From contig PTKX01000010.1 in NCBI GenBank assembly GCA_002938195.1, positions 1 through 38,501 on the forward strand: 38,501 bases of DNA, read 5' to 3'. The notes beneath the pieces were generated by a model that was not told the origin of the DNA, searched no databases, and saw only the letters and a program-made list of their open reading frames with translations. The DNA comes from Alphaproteobacteria bacterium MarineAlpha5_Bin7. GTDB taxonomy: Bacteria; Pseudomonadota; Alphaproteobacteria; HIMB59; GCA-002718135. This document shows, piece by piece, positions 1 through 8,538 of this stretch (its first letter is position 1; each line of letters starts with the position of its first letter). Made by a program: the position numbers and the translations under genes.

Positions 1-764
1 AAACAGAATGGCCAGAACTGAAAGTATATTTAACTTCAGTTACTGAGCAATTTGCAACCATTAGTATTAATGGGCCTCATGCTTCAAATTTAATGAAAAA
101 GCTGTGTTCTGATGTTGATTTTTCAAATGAAAAATTTCCACACATGAGTTTTCAAAATATTTCTATAGACGGTATTGATTGCAGAGTGATGCGCATTAGC
201 TTTACTGGAGAAATGTGTTATGAAATAAATATTCCTTCAAGTTATGCCCAGTCTTTATGGATCAAATGTTTTGAAATTGGAAAAGAATATAACATTACTC
301 CATACGGAACAGAAGCAATGCACGTCTTAAGAGCAGAAAAGGGTTTTATAATTGTAGGTCAAGAAACAGATGGATCAGTAACGCCAATTGATTTAAATAT
401 GAGCTGGATAGTTAGTAATAAAAAATTTGATTTTATTGGTAAAAGAGCTCTTCTAAGAAGTGACACAATTAGAAAAGATCGTAAACAACTTGTCGGAATT
501 TTGACAAAAGATCCAAATTTAGTTTTAGAAGAAGGAGCGCAACTTGTTGAAATAATTTCTAAACCACCAATGAAAATGGTTGGCCATATAACTTCTAGCT
601 ATTATTCTCCAAATTTAGGGAGATCAATTGCACTAGCTCTTGTTAAAGAGGGATTAAACAAAAAAGGTAAAACAATATTTGCTCCAATGCCCGATAAAAC
701 TGTTGAAGTTGAAATAAGCAATCCTGTTTTTATTGATCCGTCTAATGAAAGATTAAGTGCCTAA
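1..764 (+). CDS. soxA: Sarcosine oxidase alpha subunit, C-terminal part (truncated by window edge)
   Basis: The reading frame is already open at base 3, so the true start lies left of the window and only about 254 C-terminal residues are seen. These residues form a GcvT-like (aminomethyltransferase) domain; the opening EWPELKVYLTSVTEQ and the later TGEMCYEINIP and EAMHVLRAEKGF are typical of the folate-binding end of SoxA. The full protein is normally about 1000 residues. The enzyme oxidises sarcosine to glycine and, with tetrahydrofolate, passes the methyl carbon to 5,10-methylene-THF, releasing peroxide. The stop overlaps the start of soxG by one base (TAATG), the usual soxBDAG order, which implies translational coupling. 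The internal ATG at 93 is not the start because the family signature continues upstream of it. Confidence 0.93.
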   Translation, partial: TEWPELKVYLTSVTEQFATISINGPHASNLMKKLCSDVDFSNEKFPHMSFQNISIDGIDCRVMRISFTGEMCYEINIPSSYAQSLWIKCFEIGKEYNITPYGTEAMHVLRAEKGFIIVGQETDGSVTPIDLNMSWIVSNKKFDFIGKRALLRSDTIRKDRKQLVGILTKDPNLVLEEGAQLVEIISKPPMKMVGHITSSYYSPNLGRSIALALVKEGLNKKGKTIFAPMPDKTVEVEISNPVFIDPSNERLSA

Positions 765-1339
765 TGTTAGATAGAGAAAAAACAATACTTGCAATTAATA
801 ATATAATGGAAAAAAATGAAATTAAAATTCAAGAATTACCTTTTCTAAATAAAATTAACTTACGTCTCAATCCAAATAATAATCAACATATGTCAATTTG
901 TGAAAACATTCTTGAAACAATATTGCCTATTCAAAGTAATACTTATTCACAAAATAAAAAAGTAAAATCAATTTGGCTCAGTCCGGATGAGTGGTTAGTT
1001 GTTTATGATGATGATGATGATGATATATTTATAAACTTAAAAGATAAGCTTGGAGATATTGAAGCTAGCGTAACTGACATTTCAGAGAATAGAACTGTAA
1101 TTCGAATTTCTGGTAAAAATATTTTTATTTTATTATCGAAATTTTTAGTTTTAGATTTAGAAAAAAATTTATCAACACAAACTTCTTGTGTTCAAACTTT
1201 ATTTGTCAAAGTACCTGTTCTATTGTTAAGAAATAACAAAGATAATCAAACCCCTGAAGTGGACATATTTGTAAATAAATCGCATGCTAATTATATTTAC
1301 AATCTTATTATAGATGGGACAAAAAATCTTGATTTTTAA
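764..1339 (+). CDS. soxG: Sarcosine oxidase gamma subunit
   Basis: A 191-residue protein directly after soxA with a one-base overlap. The segment SIWLSPDEWLVVY (residues 69-81) is the hallmark of SoxG, and ISENRTVIRISG further on also fits. SoxG is the small gamma subunit of heterotetrameric sarcosine oxidase and resembles a reduced GcvT fold; its exact role in the complex is less clear than that of alpha and beta. A run of six aspartates (residues 82-87) is encoded by six perfect GAT codons. The family is divergent in sequence, so the identification rests on the PDEW motif, the length and the position after soxA. Its last 26 bases overlap the next gene. Confidence 0.88.
   Translation: MLDREKTILAINNIMEKNEIKIQELPFLNKINLRLNPNNNQHMSICENILETILPIQSNTYSQNKKVKSIWLSPDEWLVVYDDDDDDIFINLKDKLGDIEASVTDISENRTVIRISGKNIFILLSKFLVLDLEKNLSTQTSCVQTLFVKVPVLLLRNNKDNQTPEVDIFVNKSHANYIYNLIIDGTKNLDF
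1007..1024 (+). repeat. (GAT)6 trinucleotide repeat inside soxG
   Basis: Six perfect GAT units in frame encode Asp82-Asp87 of SoxG. A change in unit number would keep the reading frame and alter only the length of the acidic run. Confidence 0.9.
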
Positions 1340-1802
1340 AATAATCATTTTTTCATTTTTTTTTTTTAGTTTTTCCTCATATTCACAAACTATAATAAAA
1401 GGAAATGCCAAGATAGTGGATGGTGACACAATACATATTGGAAAAAATAAAATACGTTTACATGGTATCGATGCCCCTGAAATTGATCAAACGTGTGTTT
1501 TTAAAGAAAAGAAATGGAATTGTGGAATTGAAGCAAAATTAGCATTGAAAAAAATAATATTAAAAGGAACTGATGTTGAATGCAAAATTAATGATATGGA
1601 TATATATAAAAGATTTGTTGGCATTTGTTTTATAAATGATCAAAACATCAATAAATATATGGTTAACCAAGGCTGGGCTATTGCCTATAGGTACTATTCA
1701 CATGATTATATTGAAGATGAAGAATTTGCTAAAAAAAATAAACTAGGGATATGGAAAGGTTATTTTGAAGAACCTTATTTATTTAGAAAAAATAACAAAT
1801 AA
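1314..1802 (+). CDS. Secreted staphylococcal-nuclease-like (thermonuclease) protein
   Basis: A 162-residue protein. Residues 1-24 look like a Phe/Ile-rich signal peptide, with likely cleavage near SSYSQ. The rest is an SNase domain: VDGDT (35-39), RLHGIDAPE (48-56) and YKR (98-100). Arg48, Glu56 and Arg100 fit the Arg-Glu-Arg catalytic set of the family in spacing and context, and the aspartates needed for calcium are present. It likely cuts nucleic acid outside the cytoplasm, possibly for nutrient scavenging, though many bacterial members are uncharacterised. The ATG at 1314 overlaps soxG by 26 bases; a TTG at 1329 would also give a signal peptide and a shorter overlap. A run of 12 T (1356-1367) lies in the signal-peptide region. 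Confidence 0.85.
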   Translation: MGQKILIFKIIIFSFFFFSFSSYSQTIIKGNAKIVDGDTIHIGKNKIRLHGIDAPEIDQTCVFKEKKWNCGIEAKLALKKIILKGTDVECKINDMDIYKRFVGICFINDQNINKYMVNQGWAIAYRYYSHDYIEDEEFAKKNKLGIWKGYFEEPYLFRKNNK

Positions 1803-1853
1803 AATATAATAATAACATTTGATATTACAAATTAATTGTGATTAAATGGATCC

Positions 1854-2309
1854 ATGTTTGAAAAAAAATCAAAAGATAGTCTAAAAGTAGATAGTGAAAT
1901 AGATGTTTTCAGACCTGCCAAGGGTTCAGCAAAAGTTATAGTTGGAAATGGAGTCACTATTAAAGGGGAAATTTCTAAAGCAGATGAAATACAAATTGAT
2001 GGTAATGCTGATATTGTCATAAATACTGATAATTTAATAATTGGCAGCACAGGAGAGCTTAAAGGAACAATTCAAACTGATAATGCTGATATTTGGGGTA
2101 AACTAGATGGTAATTTAAAAGTTGCGGGTACGCTGACAATTCAAGAACAGGGAACTGTATCAGGAATAATCGAATACCAAAACTTACAAATAAAGTTAGG
2201 TGGACAAATCAAAGGAGAAATAAAATCTTCTGAAAAAATAAAAAAAATTACTGATGCTCCAAAAACGGAAAGTTTATCAGAAAATATCTCAAAAGAACAA
2301 AAAGCTTAA
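1854..2309 (+). CDS. Bactofilin-family polymer-forming protein
   Basis: A 151-residue protein whose centre (about residues 28-125) is a series of short beta turns with regular Gly and hydrophobic spacing (VGNGVTIKGEI, IQIDGNADI, GTIQTDNADIWG, GTVSGIIEY). This is the right-handed beta-helix pattern of bactofilins. The short polar N-terminus and charged, Lys-rich C-terminal tail also fit. Bactofilins self-assemble without nucleotide into filaments at the inner face of the membrane and act in cell shape, stalk or wall synthesis. The ATG at 1854 is the only start after an in-frame stop at 1839; no good ribosome site is visible. It converges with the next gene with 9 bases between stops. Confidence 0.9.
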   Translation: MFEKKSKDSLKVDSEIDVFRPAKGSAKVIVGNGVTIKGEISKADEIQIDGNADIVINTDNLIIGSTGELKGTIQTDNADIWGKLDGNLKVAGTLTIQEQGTVSGIIEYQNLQIKLGGQIKGEIKSSEKIKKITDAPKTESLSENISKEQKA

Positions 2310-2318
2310 TTAAGCATT

Positions 2319-2963
2319 TTAATGATGGGAATAATCTTCTAGTTTTTTTATAATTTTTTGTTGTTCATTTACAATTTTTTGTTTTTCGGACAATTGTTGT
2401 TTGTAGTTTTGAATAATACTTTCTGACTCACTTATTTTTTCTTCTAATGTTTTTACTAATAAATTAAATTTTAAGTTTTGGTTAGCTGCAGTTTTATATT
2501 CCTGCAATATTGTCTGCTTTTCACTCTCAAGCTCAACTAATGATTTGGTTAAATTTGCAATTTTATCATTTATTGTATTTTCTTTTTTTAAATTTAAACT
2601 TTTTATTTCTTTAATAAAATTTTGATTATTTTTAACTAAAGCATTTTTTTCTTGAATTAATTCGTCAATTATTTTTTTTTGTGATTGAATACTTTTATTT
2701 AAAGAATTAATTTGCTGTTCTTTTTCAAATATTTGTAACTCATAATCATCTATATTATAACTATTTACGTATTCGTTTTCACCTTCATTATTATCATTAC
2801 TTTCAATTTTCGTATTATTACTTTCTGAATCTTTAATATCCTGATCTAAAGAATTATCATAATAAAAAAAATAGAAAAGTAAAAATATGAAAATTAAAAT
2901 AAAAGGATAGGTATATAATTTTCTCCTACGTCTTTTTGCGTTTGTGCCTATGTATCCAGCCAT
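2319..2963 (-). CDS. Membrane-anchored coiled-coil protein of unknown function
   Basis: A 214-residue protein I do not recognise. The N-terminus has a basic stretch (KRRRRK, residues 10-15) and one hydrophobic segment (about 17-36, rich in Phe, Ile, Leu and Tyr). An acidic, Asn-rich linker (38-72) follows, then a long coiled coil (about 75-210) rich in Gln, Lys, Glu and Ile/Leu. The positive-inside rule puts the short N-terminus in the cytoplasm and the coiled coil in the periplasm. It could be a structural or envelope-spacing protein; there is no enzymatic motif. It converges with the bactofilin gene and lies downstream of the acyltransferase on the same strand with a 33-base gap. Confidence 0.7.
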   Translation of the reverse strand: MAGYIGTNAKRRRRKLYTYPFILIFIFLLFYFFYYDNSLDQDIKDSESNNTKIESNDNNEGENEYVNSYNIDDYELQIFEKEQQINSLNKSIQSQKKIIDELIQEKNALVKNNQNFIKEIKSLNLKKENTINDKIANLTKSLVELESEKQTILQEYKTAANQNLKFNLLVKTLEEKISESESIIQNYKQQLSEKQKIVNEQQKIIKKLEDYSHH

Positions 2964-2996
2964 AATTGTTTATACAAATAAATAAAAATTTTTTAT

Positions 2997-3881
2997 TTAT
3001 TTCTTTTCTTTAATTACTTTTTTAAAAAAACCAAATTTATTATCAAAATTCTTTTTTGAATTATCTGGATCTAATGAATAAGTAGCTTTTCTGAGAAATT
3101 TCGTTGTTTCTTTTAAATCTCCAATTTGACGAATTTTATCAAAAGAAATCAACTTTCCTATATGTATATTTATTGTGTCTCCTATTTTTCTCTTTAGTTC
3201 GTACATCATTAATGAGTATCTAAATGTCTGTCCTATTTTATTAGCAATATGAAAAAGTTGGCTATTTTGTCCTTCAAAAAACATGGGCAAAACAGGAGAT
3301 TTAGTTTTAATAGATAGTTTTGATACAAATTGTTTCCACTCACTATCGATAGCTTTTTCTTTTATTTTTAATTTTTCTTTAGTAGAAATTGCACCTGCTG
3401 GAAAGATAATTAACACACCTTCATTATTAAGAGTTTTCTCAGCTTCCTTACGAGACTCTATATTCAACAAAATTGCATCTTTTGATTTTGAAAAATCTAA
3501 AGGTATAATTTTTTCTTTTACTGCCTCAGCCTGTCTTAAAACTTTATGCGTAATAATTTTATAATCTTGTCTAACCTTAGAAATTAATGAACACACAGTT
3601 ACACCATCGGCCACTCCAAATGCATGATTAGCAATCACGAGCAAACGTCCTTGTTTGGGTATAAATGTATTAGAATGATACTTAGCTATTACTGTAAACT
3701 CTAATTTTTTTAATGCGTCATGCCAAAAATTTTCTGGTGGATTATTTTCACTTAAATATTGATCATACAGGCTCTTAAGTTTTAACTTTCCAGTAAATAG
3801 CTCGGTAATTTTTATAAAATTTTGGCCAAACTTATTTACTTCAGAGGAAGCGAATGTAAATGCTATATTGTTTTGAGCCAT
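2997..3881 (-). CDS. PlsC-like lysophospholipid acyltransferase family protein
   Basis: A 294-residue protein of the glycerophospholipid acyltransferase superfamily. It has the catalytic-type block ANHAFGVADG (85-93; His86 and Asp92, the HX5D form seen in the hemolysin-type branch with NHPFG-like blocks) and the phosphate-binding-type block FPAGAIS (160-166). No clear membrane span is visible. It probably transfers an acyl chain to a lysophospholipid or a related lipid such as an ornithine lipid; the acceptor cannot be told from sequence. It stands alone at the head of a leftward pair with the coiled-coil gene. The 266-base gap upstream of it is very A+T-rich and holds only the glpX terminator. 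Confidence 0.8.
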   Translation of the reverse strand: MAQNNIAFTFASSEVNKFGQNFIKITELFTGKLKLKSLYDQYLSENNPPENFWHDALKKLEFTVIAKYHSNTFIPKQGRLLVIANHAFGVADGVTVCSLISKVRQDYKIITHKVLRQAEAVKEKIIPLDFSKSKDAILLNIESRKEAEKTLNNEGVLIIFPAGAISTKEKLKIKEKAIDSEWKQFVSKLSIKTKSPVLPMFFEGQNSQLFHIANKIGQTFRYSLMMYELKRKIGDTINIHIGKLISFDKIRQIGDLKETTKFLRKATYSLDPDNSKKNFDNKFGFFKKVIKEKK

Positions 3882-4120
3882 ATGTTTTTAAATAATCTGT
3901 TAATATGAAGCTTTTATTTCATTTTGTATTTTTTTTAAACTTAAAAAAACCTTAAAATATACCTTTTTTATATTTAATTTTTAAAAAAAAATTAATTTTA
4001 ATAATTTTAATTCATTATGTCTAATTTGCATAATAAATATATCAAATATATATTATTGTCACATATATTAATTTGTTAATAATTTATTGATTTAATTTTC
4101 CTCCCAAAAAATAAATCATA

Positions 4121-4145
4121 AAAGGAGTCAGATATGGCTCCTTTT
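4121..4145. terminator. Hairpin terminator after glpX
   Basis: Arms GGAGTC (4124-4129) and GGCTCC (4136-4141) pair with one G-T wobble around a 6-base loop, extended by AAA/TTT. A T-run follows on the plus strand and TTTTA on the minus strand. It sits just past the stop of glpX and would end the DMGDH-ETF-glpX operon transcript. The rest of the 3882-4120 gap is plain A+T-rich sequence with no other structure I could support. Confidence 0.85.
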
Positions 4146-4147
4146 TT

Positions 4148-5116
4148 TTATATAATACTTTTAATATTAATGTCATGTAATGCCGTAACATAGCGCAAAG
4201 TTTTGCTTTTAGAACGCATTACTACTGATTGTGTTCTGGCAGTATTATTTTTTATTAAAACTCCTTTCAAAAGAGTTCCATCGGTTACGCCTGTTGCAGA
4301 AAACATAACATCCCCTGAAGCCAATTCATTGGTTGTATAAATTTTATTAAAATCTTTTATGCCCATAGTGGAAGCTCTTTCTTTTTCATTTTCATCTTTA
4401 AAAATAAGTTTGGAATACATTTTTCCACCAATACATCTTAATGCTGCTGCAGCTAAAACTCCCTCTGGAGACCCACCTATTCCCATGTAAATATCTACTC
4501 CACTATCTTCAATAGAAGTTGCTATCACAGCACTAACATCTCCATCTGGAATTAGTTTAATTCTTGCTCCAGTTTGCCTTACTTCATTTATTAATACTTC
4601 ATGCCGAGGACGATCTAAAATACAAATAACAATGTTTTCAATTTTCAAATCAGCATATTTAGCAAATGATTTAATTATCTCTTTAGTTGGACTAGATGGG
4701 TCAATATTTAAATCTTCATATTTTTTTCCATATGCAATTTTATGCATATAAATATCTGGTGCATGCAAAAAACCACCTTCTTCTGACATTGCTAATACTG
4801 ATAGCGCATTTTCTCCACCATGTGCTGTAATTGTTGTTCCTTCTAAAGGATCAAGTGCTATATCAACTTTAGGTCCTCCTTTACCTACTTTTTCACCAAT
4901 ATAAAGCATTGGAGCTTTATCCCTCTCCCCTTCTCCAATAATAACCTTTCCATCTATTGGCAAACTATTAAGAAAACTTCTCATTGCATTTACTGCTGCT
5001 AAATCTGCAGATTTTTCATTTCCTCTGCCCATATGTAATGAACTTGATAATGCTGCAGCTTCGGTAACTCTAACTGCTTCTAAGGCAAGGTTACGATCTA
5101 GAAAGGCATTGTCCAT
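4148..5116 (-). CDS. glpX: Fructose-1,6-bisphosphatase class II
   Basis: A 322-residue protein with the class II FBPase signatures GEGERDKAPML (61-71), metal/substrate loop DPLEGTT (89-95) and GIGGSPEGVLAAAAL near residue 220. Full length for the family. It hydrolyses fructose-1,6-bisphosphate to fructose-6-phosphate in gluconeogenesis and needs Mg or Mn. It is the last gene of the leftward DMGDH > etfB > etfA > ETF-QO run, 56 bases after the ETF-QO stop, and is followed by a strong hairpin. The arrangement fits a cell that gains carbon from small methylated compounds and must make hexose phosphate, but co-regulation is an inference. In some lineages GlpX also acts on sedoheptulose-1,7-bisphosphate. 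Confidence 0.96.
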   Translation of the reverse strand: MDNAFLDRNLALEAVRVTEAAALSSSLHMGRGNEKSADLAAVNAMRSFLNSLPIDGKVIIGEGERDKAPMLYIGEKVGKGGPKVDIALDPLEGTTITAHGGENALSVLAMSEEGGFLHAPDIYMHKIAYGKKYEDLNIDPSSPTKEIIKSFAKYADLKIENIVICILDRPRHEVLINEVRQTGARIKLIPDGDVSAVIATSIEDSGVDIYMGIGGSPEGVLAAAALRCIGGKMYSKLIFKDENEKERASTMGIKDFNKIYTTNELASGDVMFSATGVTDGTLLKGVLIKNNTARTQSVVMRSKSKTLRYVTALHDINIKSII

Positions 5117-5172
5117 TATTACTCAATAGTAAACAAGAATGATAATGATTCTAAGTTTATTTTTAACAAAAA

Positions 5173-6810
5173 TCACATATTTGCATAATTAGGTCCGCCG
5201 CTTCCCTCTGGCGTTACCCAATTAATATTTTGTGAAGGCTCTTTAATATCACAAGTCTTACAATGAATACAATTTTGAGCATTAATTACAAACTTTGGAT
5301 TAGAACCATTTTGATCTTTTTGAACTTCATATACTCCTGCAGGGCAATATCGCTGAGCAGGCTCATCAAATTTTTCAAGAGTATGCTTTATAGGCAAATC
5401 AGGATCCTTTAATACTAAGTGAACTGGTTGATTATCATCATGATTCGTTCCAGTTAAATATACTGAACTTGTTTTATCAAAAGTAATAATATTGTCATAT
5501 TTAGGGTATTCTATTTTTTTAACTTTACTTTTAGGTAATAAGGTTTCATGATCTGCGTGTTTATGCTTTAGAGTAAAAGGTAATTTTCCTCTAAATAAAA
5601 TTTGATCAATACCGCTAAATATAATAGCCGGTATCAAACCCCATCTAAAACTAGGTTTCACATTTCTTGCTTCAAATAATTCTTTATAAGCCCAAGATTT
5701 AGTAAATCTTTTTTCATAACTAGATAATTCAATTTTCTCAATTAAAAAATCATTTATAGTTTCAGCTGCAATGATGCCACTTTTCATCGCAGTGTGACTA
5801 CCTTTGATTTTTGGCATATTTAAAGTGCCAGCATCACAACCAATAAGTAAAGCGCCTGGCATATACATCTTAGGTAAACTTTGATATCCGCCTTCTATGA
5901 GAGCTCTAGCTCCGTAGGATATTCTTTTGCCTTTCGCTAAGATTGCTTTAATTTTTGGATGAGTTTTAAATTTTTGAAACTCATCATAAGGAGATAGAAA
6001 TGGATTTGAGTAATCAAGGCCTATAACATATCCAATAAATATTTGATTATTTTCAGCATGATAACAGAAACTTCCACCGTAAGTATTATTATCAAGAGGC
6101 CAGCCGACTGTATGCATTACCAATCCTTCATCATGATTTTTTGGATTAACTTCCCATATTTCTTTAAAGCCAATTCCATACTGTTGAGGAGATTTACCTT
6201 TATTTAAATTAAATTTTCTAATTAGTTCTTTCCCTAAATGACCTCTGCATCCTTCAGCAAAAACTGTAACCTTCCCTATTAAATTTATGCCTGGCTCATA
6301 ATTATCTTTTTTATTTCCGTCTTTGTCTATTCCCATATCTCCTGTTTGAACACCTTGAACAGATCCATCATCATTATATAATACTTTACTTGCAGCAAAT
6401 CCTGGAAATATTTCAACACCTAAATTTTCAGCTTGTTCACCTAACCATCTACATAAATTTGCTAAACTGATAATATAATTATTATGATTTTTTTGGACAG
6501 AAGGAAGTAACCACGTTGGCCAACTTAATGATGAATTTTTCGATAAAAATAAAAATTTTTCTTTAGAAACTTTTGTTTTTATTGGAGCATTAGTCTCTTG
6601 CCAGTTCGGAATTAATTCATCTAGTGCTCGTGTTTCGAAAACATTTCCACTTAATATGTGGGCACCTATTTCAGCACTTTTTTCTAGAATACATACTGAA
6701 ATATCAGGATTTATTTTTTTAATTTTAATTGCTGTGCTTAAACCTGCTGGACCAGCTCCAACTATAACCACATCATATTCCATTGATTCTCTTTGAGTAT
6801 CATTATTCAT
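5173..6810 (-). CDS. etfD: Electron transfer flavoprotein-ubiquinone oxidoreductase
   Basis: A 545-residue ETF-QO of normal length. It has an N-terminal FAD site VIVGAGPAGLS (GxGxxG at 18-23) and a C-terminal [4Fe-4S] domain with Cys489 and the CIHCKTC cluster (Cys514, 517, 520), ending in the family motif WVTPEGSGGPNY. It takes electrons from reduced ETF and passes them to ubiquinone at the inner membrane, linking flavin dehydrogenases to respiration. Position 25 bases after etfA and downstream of a dimethylglycine-dehydrogenase-like gene suggests that enzyme is a main donor, although acyl-CoA dehydrogenases elsewhere may share it. The start ATG at 6810 gives the expected short N-terminus; no mitochondrial-type leader is expected. 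Confidence 0.96.
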   Translation of the reverse strand: MNNDTQRESMEYDVVIVGAGPAGLSTAIKIKKINPDISVCILEKSAEIGAHILSGNVFETRALDELIPNWQETNAPIKTKVSKEKFLFLSKNSSLSWPTWLLPSVQKNHNNYIISLANLCRWLGEQAENLGVEIFPGFAASKVLYNDDGSVQGVQTGDMGIDKDGNKKDNYEPGINLIGKVTVFAEGCRGHLGKELIRKFNLNKGKSPQQYGIGFKEIWEVNPKNHDEGLVMHTVGWPLDNNTYGGSFCYHAENNQIFIGYVIGLDYSNPFLSPYDEFQKFKTHPKIKAILAKGKRISYGARALIEGGYQSLPKMYMPGALLIGCDAGTLNMPKIKGSHTAMKSGIIAAETINDFLIEKIELSSYEKRFTKSWAYKELFEARNVKPSFRWGLIPAIIFSGIDQILFRGKLPFTLKHKHADHETLLPKSKVKKIEYPKYDNIITFDKTSSVYLTGTNHDDNQPVHLVLKDPDLPIKHTLEKFDEPAQRYCPAGVYEVQKDQNGSNPKFVINAQNCIHCKTCDIKEPSQNINWVTPEGSGGPNYANM

Positions 6811-6835
6811 AATAATTTATTTTTATTTGAAATTT

Positions 6836-7789
6836 TTATTTCTGAATAGTATTTAATTTGTCCAATTCTGCAGATAATTGGGGAAGAGCTTCAAAAAGAT
6901 CTGCACATAACCCATAATCAGCAATATTAAATATTGGAGCTTCCTCATCTTTATTGATAGCTACTATTATTTTGCTTTCTTTCATACCAGCTAAATGTTG
7001 AATTGCTCCAGAAATTCCAACAGCAATATATAGATCAGGGACAACAACTTTTCCAGTTTGACCAACTTGATAGTCATTACTTACATATCCAGCATCTACT
7101 GCGGCTCGGGAAGCGCCTACAGCAGCATTAAGTTTATCCGCAATATCATTTATCATTGAAAAGTTTTCAGAACTTTGGAGTCCTCGGCCACCAGAAATAA
7201 CTATCCTTGCAGTTCCAAGTTCAGGCCTATCAGATTTTGATTCTTCTCTGCCAATAAACTCAACTAATTTTTCATCATTCTCAAATGAAATTTTTTCTAT
7301 ATCTGCCTTACCTCCTTCACTTATTGCAGGATCAAAAGAAGTTGGCCGTATAGTAACTATTTTTTTTTCATCTTTGGATTGAACTGTTGCAAAAGCATTT
7401 CCGGCATATATAGGTCTAACAAAAGTATCTTCACTTTCTATCTTAATTACATCACTAATTTGAGAGAAATCTAACAATGCTGAAACACGAGGCATAAAAT
7501 TTTTTCCAAAAGTAGAGGCTGGTGCTAAAATATGAGAATAATTTTCTGAAAGCTTAACAATAATCGGAGCAATTACTTCTGCAATAGGATTATCGTATCT
7601 TGGATCATCAATATGCCAAACCTTTTTGACTTTCTCGAAATAAGAAGTTTGTTTTGCAACTCCTTCACAATCGCTGCCAATGACTACCACATGTATTTCA
7701 TCACTAATATTACTTGCTGCAGTAATTGTATTAAATGTAGACGATTTTAATTCTGTGTTTGAATTTTCTGCTACTACTAATACGCTCAT
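6836..7789 (-). CDS. etfA: Electron transfer flavoprotein alpha subunit
   Basis: A 317-residue ETF alpha subunit of usual size. The C-terminal FAD domain carries VISGGRGLQS, GASRAAVDAGY, QVGQTGKVV and the highly conserved GISGAIQHLAGM, followed by INKDEEAPIF. With EtfB it forms the soluble FAD/AMP heterodimer that carries electrons from dehydrogenases to ETF-QO. Its start overlaps the etfB stop by one base (TAATG), so the two subunits are likely made in equal amounts by coupled translation. This is the respiratory (group I) ETF type, judged by the adjacent ETF-QO gene rather than a bifurcating partner. Confidence 0.97.
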   Translation of the reverse strand: MSVLVVAENSNTELKSSTFNTITAASNISDEIHVVVIGSDCEGVAKQTSYFEKVKKVWHIDDPRYDNPIAEVIAPIIVKLSENYSHILAPASTFGKNFMPRVSALLDFSQISDVIKIESEDTFVRPIYAGNAFATVQSKDEKKIVTIRPTSFDPAISEGGKADIEKISFENDEKLVEFIGREESKSDRPELGTARIVISGGRGLQSSENFSMINDIADKLNAAVGASRAAVDAGYVSNDYQVGQTGKVVVPDLYIAVGISGAIQHLAGMKESKIIVAINKDEEAPIFNIADYGLCADLFEALPQLSAELDKLNTIQK

Positions 7790-8538
7790 TAAATCACCTT
7801 GGCTTCATTTTTCAATTTACTTACAAGTTCTTCAATGCTGTTAACCATGATTCCTTTTTCTCTTTTTGGAGGCTCTTCAACTTTAAGAAAGTTGATTCTG
7901 GGCGCAGTGTCTACTTCTAAATCTTCAATATTCAGATCTTGAATCGGCTTTTTCTTTGCCTTCATAATATTTGGCAAAGAGGCATAACGTGGTTCATTTA
8001 ATCTTAAATCACAAGTAATTATTGAAGGTAATTTTAATTTTAACATTTCAAGACCTTCATCTATTTCTCTTGTAATAGAAATTTCATTTTCATTTAGTTC
8101 AATCTTAGAAGCAAAAGTTCCTTGTGACCAACCTAATAATGCTGAAAGCATTTGACCCGTTTGATTACAATCATCGTCTATTGCTTGTTTACCCATAAAA
8201 ACTAGATCAGGTTTTTCAGTATCAACAATTTTTTTAAGAGCCTTTGCTACGCAAATAGGTTCAATGTTTGAATTACTTTTAACGAAAATTCCTCTATCCG
8301 CCCCCATAGCTAAAGCTGTTCTAATTGTTTCCTTTGATTTTTCTTCTCCAATTGAAACAATAACCACTTCATTTGCTTTACCTGATTCTTTAACACGCAA
8401 AGCTTCCTCAACTGCATTTTCATCCGGAGGATTCATTGACATTTTTACATTTTCAGTCTCTACTCCACTTCCATCAGCTTTGACTCGTATCTGAACATTG
8501 TAATCTATGACTCTTTTTACTGCGACTAATATTTTCAT
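7789..8538 (-). CDS. etfB: Electron transfer flavoprotein beta subunit
   Basis: A 249-residue ETF beta subunit of usual size. Seen motifs are the start MKILVAVKRVIDYNVQIRVK, MNPPDENAVEEALR, MGADRGIFV and the recognition-type region DLRLNEPRYASLPNIMKAKK, where the docking loop for dehydrogenases lies in the family. It binds AMP and pairs with EtfA. It overlaps both neighbours by one base (stop of the DMGDH-like gene, start of etfA), giving a tightly coupled DMGDH-etfB-etfA unit. That spacing is the best evidence that this ETF serves the DMGDH-like enzyme. Confidence 0.97.
   Translation of the reverse strand: MKILVAVKRVIDYNVQIRVKADGSGVETENVKMSMNPPDENAVEEALRVKESGKANEVVIVSIGEEKSKETIRTALAMGADRGIFVKSNSNIEPICVAKALKKIVDTEKPDLVFMGKQAIDDDCNQTGQMLSALLGWSQGTFASKIELNENEISITREIDEGLEMLKLKLPSIITCDLRLNEPRYASLPNIMKAKKKPIQDLNIEDLEVDTAPRINFLKVEEPPKREKGIMVNSIEELVSKLKNEAKVI

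Noticed and set aside
2304-2315. Palindrome GCTTAATTAAGC between bactofilin and coiled-coil genes
   Set aside because: Only four useful stem pairs remain once a loop is allowed, and no T-run follows, so I do not call it a terminator.
3882-4120. A+T-rich gap that might hold an RNA gene
   Set aside because: No tRNA-like cloverleaf, stable stem or promoter pattern stands out; only the glpX terminator at its edge is supported.
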